Assembly: GCA_028023455.1 (NCBI GenBank)
Contig: JAQFVV010000181.1
Coordinates: forward strand, 1,184,001-1,248,000
From: Epiperipatus broadwayi
Taxonomy: Eukaryota > Onychophora > Udeonychophora > Euonychophora > Peripatidae
Reading direction: 5' to 3'
DNA: 64,000 nt
Below, in pieces: positions 60,569 to 64,000 of this stretch (within the stretch, counting starts at the first letter, position 1; each line of letters opens with the position of its first letter). The position numbers were made by a program, and so were the translations under genes. Below the pieces are notes generated by a model that did not search any database, was not told the origin of the DNA, and was given only the letters and a program-made list of their open reading frames with translations.

Positions 60569-63500
60569 TAATGGTGAAGAAAAAAAAATCTGAAATTTGT
60601 ACAATGGTAAATTTAAAAGCATTCATAATACACCAAGTTTTCATTTCTTAATATGTGTGTTATGGAATAAAAAGGAAAGAATTAAAAATACATATTGTTT
60701 TACTCATTAATGCTGTCCTGCTGAAGTTTAATTAGCATATCACATACTAGTTCATTGTCAGTTAATATTTGTAAATAATAGTATATACTTATTGATAACT
60801 ATTAAAATCTATATGTTTAACATGCACTTGTTTCTTGTCCTCCAAGATAAAAACTGAGATATATGCTAATAAAAAATTGGTAAGTAATTAATGCACATAA
60901 TTGTGCATTCACTTCATAGAATAAATGCAATCAACTAAATTGGTATAACCCGAATAATATAATATTCATACTGTGATAACCAACTTACTTGTATCACAGG
61001 TAAGACAAAATTGTCAACATAAATCACTTAAGCAGGCAAATTGTATAGCATTTTTTTCATCTATTAGCAGGCAGAAGAGGAGTTTGAAAGTAATTGCAAT
61101 CACATAAAAGTTATATCATTTTTTAAGTTTATCAGAAATAAAATATGAAAGCGAAATAGTTGATGATATCCAACTAATTTTTGTGAATCAATTATTAAAG
61201 CTGCATGATGACATGATGAAAAGATTTAAGAACTGGAAATTCTAAATTGAATAATAAAACCACATATAAATATTGAGATTATTAGTGAACATTTTTGTTG
61301 AAGAAGAACTTATTGAGCTACAAAATATACTAAATTGAAATGAGATTTTAATAATTTTTAAATGAGAGTTTTGTTTATAAAAGTTAATTACACAACATTT
61401 TCCTGCATTGTGGAACATTGGTAAAATTTTCTAATATTTTTTTCTGAACACCATATTTATTCAAATCTTGTTTAAACATAACATCCACTTTAAGTAAACA
61501 AAAAATGTAAATTGTTAAACATAGAGATGTATGACTTCAGCTAACAGATATCGAACCTGACATTAACAAATTAGTAATTTTTCACCATGCTGAACTTTCA
61601 CATTATTAAATATTATAAAGTAATACACCAAGTAAAAATAATTACTACAGAATAATGAAATGTGTTGACACATACCTTTTTAAAACTTAATTTTTAGTGT
61701 TTAACCCATTTATATATTTTCTAATATTATTCATGTTATTTAGCTTTGCTCAAAATTCCATGTACTTTGTTATTACATATTTATTTGCATAATGATTTTT
61801 TTTTCTATGGAAAATATGAAAAGCACTAGCAAAGATAAATACAACTTTTTTTTTTTTTGGTGTTGAATAAAAACACAATATTTTATCTAATTTCAATTGT
61901 AAATGCCTAATTTCCATCTATTATCTGGTTTAATGATAAAGCTATTTTTATGAAAATGATGAGGTAAATTGATAGAAATAACACTTTTTATTAGTTTCAG
62001 CATAATTAACATTAATATATTGACTTGAAAAAAAAAAAAACTAGTAACCCGACTAATGTAGTATAGTATGTTTCCTATGAAGCTGCATTTAAAAGAACAC
62101 TCTATAGAAACACATTTATTTTTAAATAGTGTATTCCCTTACAATCAAATTGCACTAGTATTTTCAAAATGAATATATAAATATCCACACACTGACATCG
62201 AGTCAATCAATACTAATGTAAGTAAAGATATTGAAATTCTGAAAGCATACTTTCTTTCTTCAGTAAATAGTCATATTAAGTTTATTTGGTTCATAGTTCA
62301 AATAAATGTTATTTTAAATCCTAACTCAAAGAAGAAGAAAAATATTCTTTAAAAATGCATATGGGCAATCTAAAATTGTTTTGTTTACTTTTAAACTAAA
62401 GAAACAAAACTAAATAAGGAATAGAATTTTTGATTTAATTTAGAGAATTTTTAGTCAATTAATGAGATTAAAATTTGAATAGTTTTAGATAATAGCAATT
62501 ACATATATTTATAGCAAATAATAATATCTAAATTTTAATTATTTATTACAAATGATTGCGAATGACTTAATGAATTAATACATCTATTTGATAACTCCAA
62601 AACATAAAAGATTTGCCCAGGCTAAGTGTAACTTTAAAAATATTTAATGTTCTAAACAAGCTTAGTACGAAAATGAAAATCTAGATAATCGGAGAAAATA
62701 AAATCAACAAATAAAAACGAAAATTTTTTATTGCAAAATGTAGCAATGCTTTCTTTCTCCTCTTCCTCCTTGCAAGTAGTGGTGAAAAGAGCATGCATAA
62801 TGTTACTTAAAAGCGCCCTCACACACATATATACAAACTGATAACAAATACTACATGTACTATCTTAAGTTTATGCATACTCAGATAATAATTATCATTA
62901 ATAAATATAAACTAGAATATTGCTTATAATTGCTGCATCTCACTATCATTTAGTAATATTGAGAAGTTCTGATGAGTGCTTAAATAACTAATAAAAATTG
63001 AAACAATTGTTCAGAAAAGATATAATTGTTTGTTAAATAATAGCTTGCTAGAGATTTAGATTGTTTTCTAAACATTTCGATTTGTATTTGGATTACAACG
63101 ACAAACTTTTACACTCCAAATGACAATAATATAAAAATGCAGACAGAAAAAACTAGAGAAGAACGAAGCCAGTTAAAAAGATGGAAACTAATATGTCTAA
63201 GAAAAACTGCTTTATCAGGGAATACTTTTAAAGACACCTAAATTTTATTATTTCAGTTATGTTTTAGCCCAATTAAATAATTTTGTTAATGTATAAGAAG
63301 AGTTATTAACAGTTTAACAATCTACCCGTGATCCTATTCTAAGAATTTGAGTGAGAACAGGTTATTTCCTGAAACAAGTCCGATCTTAAGCACCAGTCTT
63401 ATCAATTAATAAGAATTATATCCCTCAAAAACAAAAGAAAAGGTCCAGTGTGCGTTTTTGGGTGCCTTATCCAGACTAGCTCAATCTCAAAGTCTGGGAG

Positions 63501-64000
63501 ACAATGTCTATTGGGAGAACGAAGCCAAGGTTATCTTACAAAGAAACGTCATTTGTATACTTTATCATTTTCATATCTGCCCTACAAATCTTATTATTTT
63601 ATTTCATTTAGAGATATATGGTCATGAATATCAGCAAGCTTTTAGAAATAATAACCCAAAAGTTATAAGAATCTTGTAATTCAAATAAATACACAACTTA
63701 TACTTTAAATTCTAAGATTTATTAATACACGTATATATTAATATCTCAAACATGACTCATTCATTCCGATAATATCAATATACACATTCACGAAAGAGTG
63801 CAATTATACGTCAGAGTGTATTTATTAAATGATTTAATCTATTTCTATAATTACTTTCTTTAGATTGGGACAAAGCACATATTTCTTAATTTATTATTAT
63901 ATGTTCATTTAATAAATATAAAGTCAAAGTTACCTCATTTGAGAGTGAACATTCGTGTTTTAAGGCTGATGATCTGTAAGCTTACAGTATTACAAAGGCG
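60569..64000. other. Unassigned AT-rich DNA to the window end
   Basis: No coding, RNA or terminal-repeat structure is supported. A GC-richer open frame at 63458-63679 (73 codons) resembles no family I recognise and is probably chance. Confidence 0.35.

Noticed and set aside
63458-63679. 73-codon plus-strand frame with slightly higher GC
   Set aside because: No recognised domain and no evidence of splicing or promoter. Chance cannot be excluded.

Overview
This window is AT-rich (roughly three quarters A+T by eye) nuclear DNA from an animal, very probably an invertebrate. The evidence is one recognisable spliced host exon (a kinesin motor exon with GT/AG borders) in a dense layer of animal-type transposable elements: Penelope-like (PLE), Merlin, pogo/Tigger, piggyBac-like, hAT, mariner, Ty3/Gypsy, an APE-type LINE and tRNA-derived SINEs. 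The sequence alone does not separate a chelicerate, a cnidarian or another AT-rich invertebrate. No prokaryotic operon, CRISPR array or rRNA gene was seen. Almost every short open frame in the window is chance or transposon debris.

Layout. 1-8000: a Merlin DNA transposon is broken by a Tigger-like element (115-3612). The Tigger copy is itself broken by a piggyBac-like element (881-3413) that carries an alternating 162/197-bp tandem array. The two halves of the Merlin transposase lie at 3860-4203 and 7395-7905. 8000-10700: degenerate repeats, a MITE with 38-bp inverted repeats, two inverted SINE copies and a near-perfect palindrome. 15016-15132 (minus strand) is the kinesin exon, so much of the surrounding DNA may be its introns. 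15400-18500: a SINE with target-site duplication, a fold-back family and a third Tigger copy holding a LINE 3' tail. 20400-25200: unassigned GC-richer pieces, a 41-bp tandem array and a palindromic complex split by a hAT MITE with a perfect 8-bp duplication. 26450-31880: a decayed Gypsy element on the minus strand (two LTRs, gag, integrase; protease/RT missing), with a 1.2-kb palindrome inserted in one LTR. 33200-33780: mariner remnant. 37826-38250: fold-back. 38676-39228: a pure (ATT)n tract of about 184 units. 41374-41692: fold-back.

43940-50400 is the most informative part. A Penelope-like element with an intact 511-codon RT plus GIY-YIG frame (46394-47929) is split near its N-terminal part by a 2.05-kb TIR element. 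It is followed by a hammerhead-like hairpin (48143-48252) and by two head-to-head PLE 3' ends separated by another Tigger copy. 51500-58310: further fold-backs, a hAT remnant and a decayed full-length LINE bracketed by inverted copies of a tRNA-like repeat. 58310-64000 is mostly unassigned apart from two fold-backs.

Main theme: at least eight different palindromic or PLE-linked repeats carry the same small motif, a CTGANGA-like heptamer, a short hairpin, then GAAA, i.e. the shape of a hammerhead ribozyme core. PLEs are known to carry hammerhead ribozymes in their terminal repeats. I infer that many of the fold-backs here are non-autonomous PLE-related retroelements. One copy (48143-48252, minus) also has the closing stem and a UH cleavage position.
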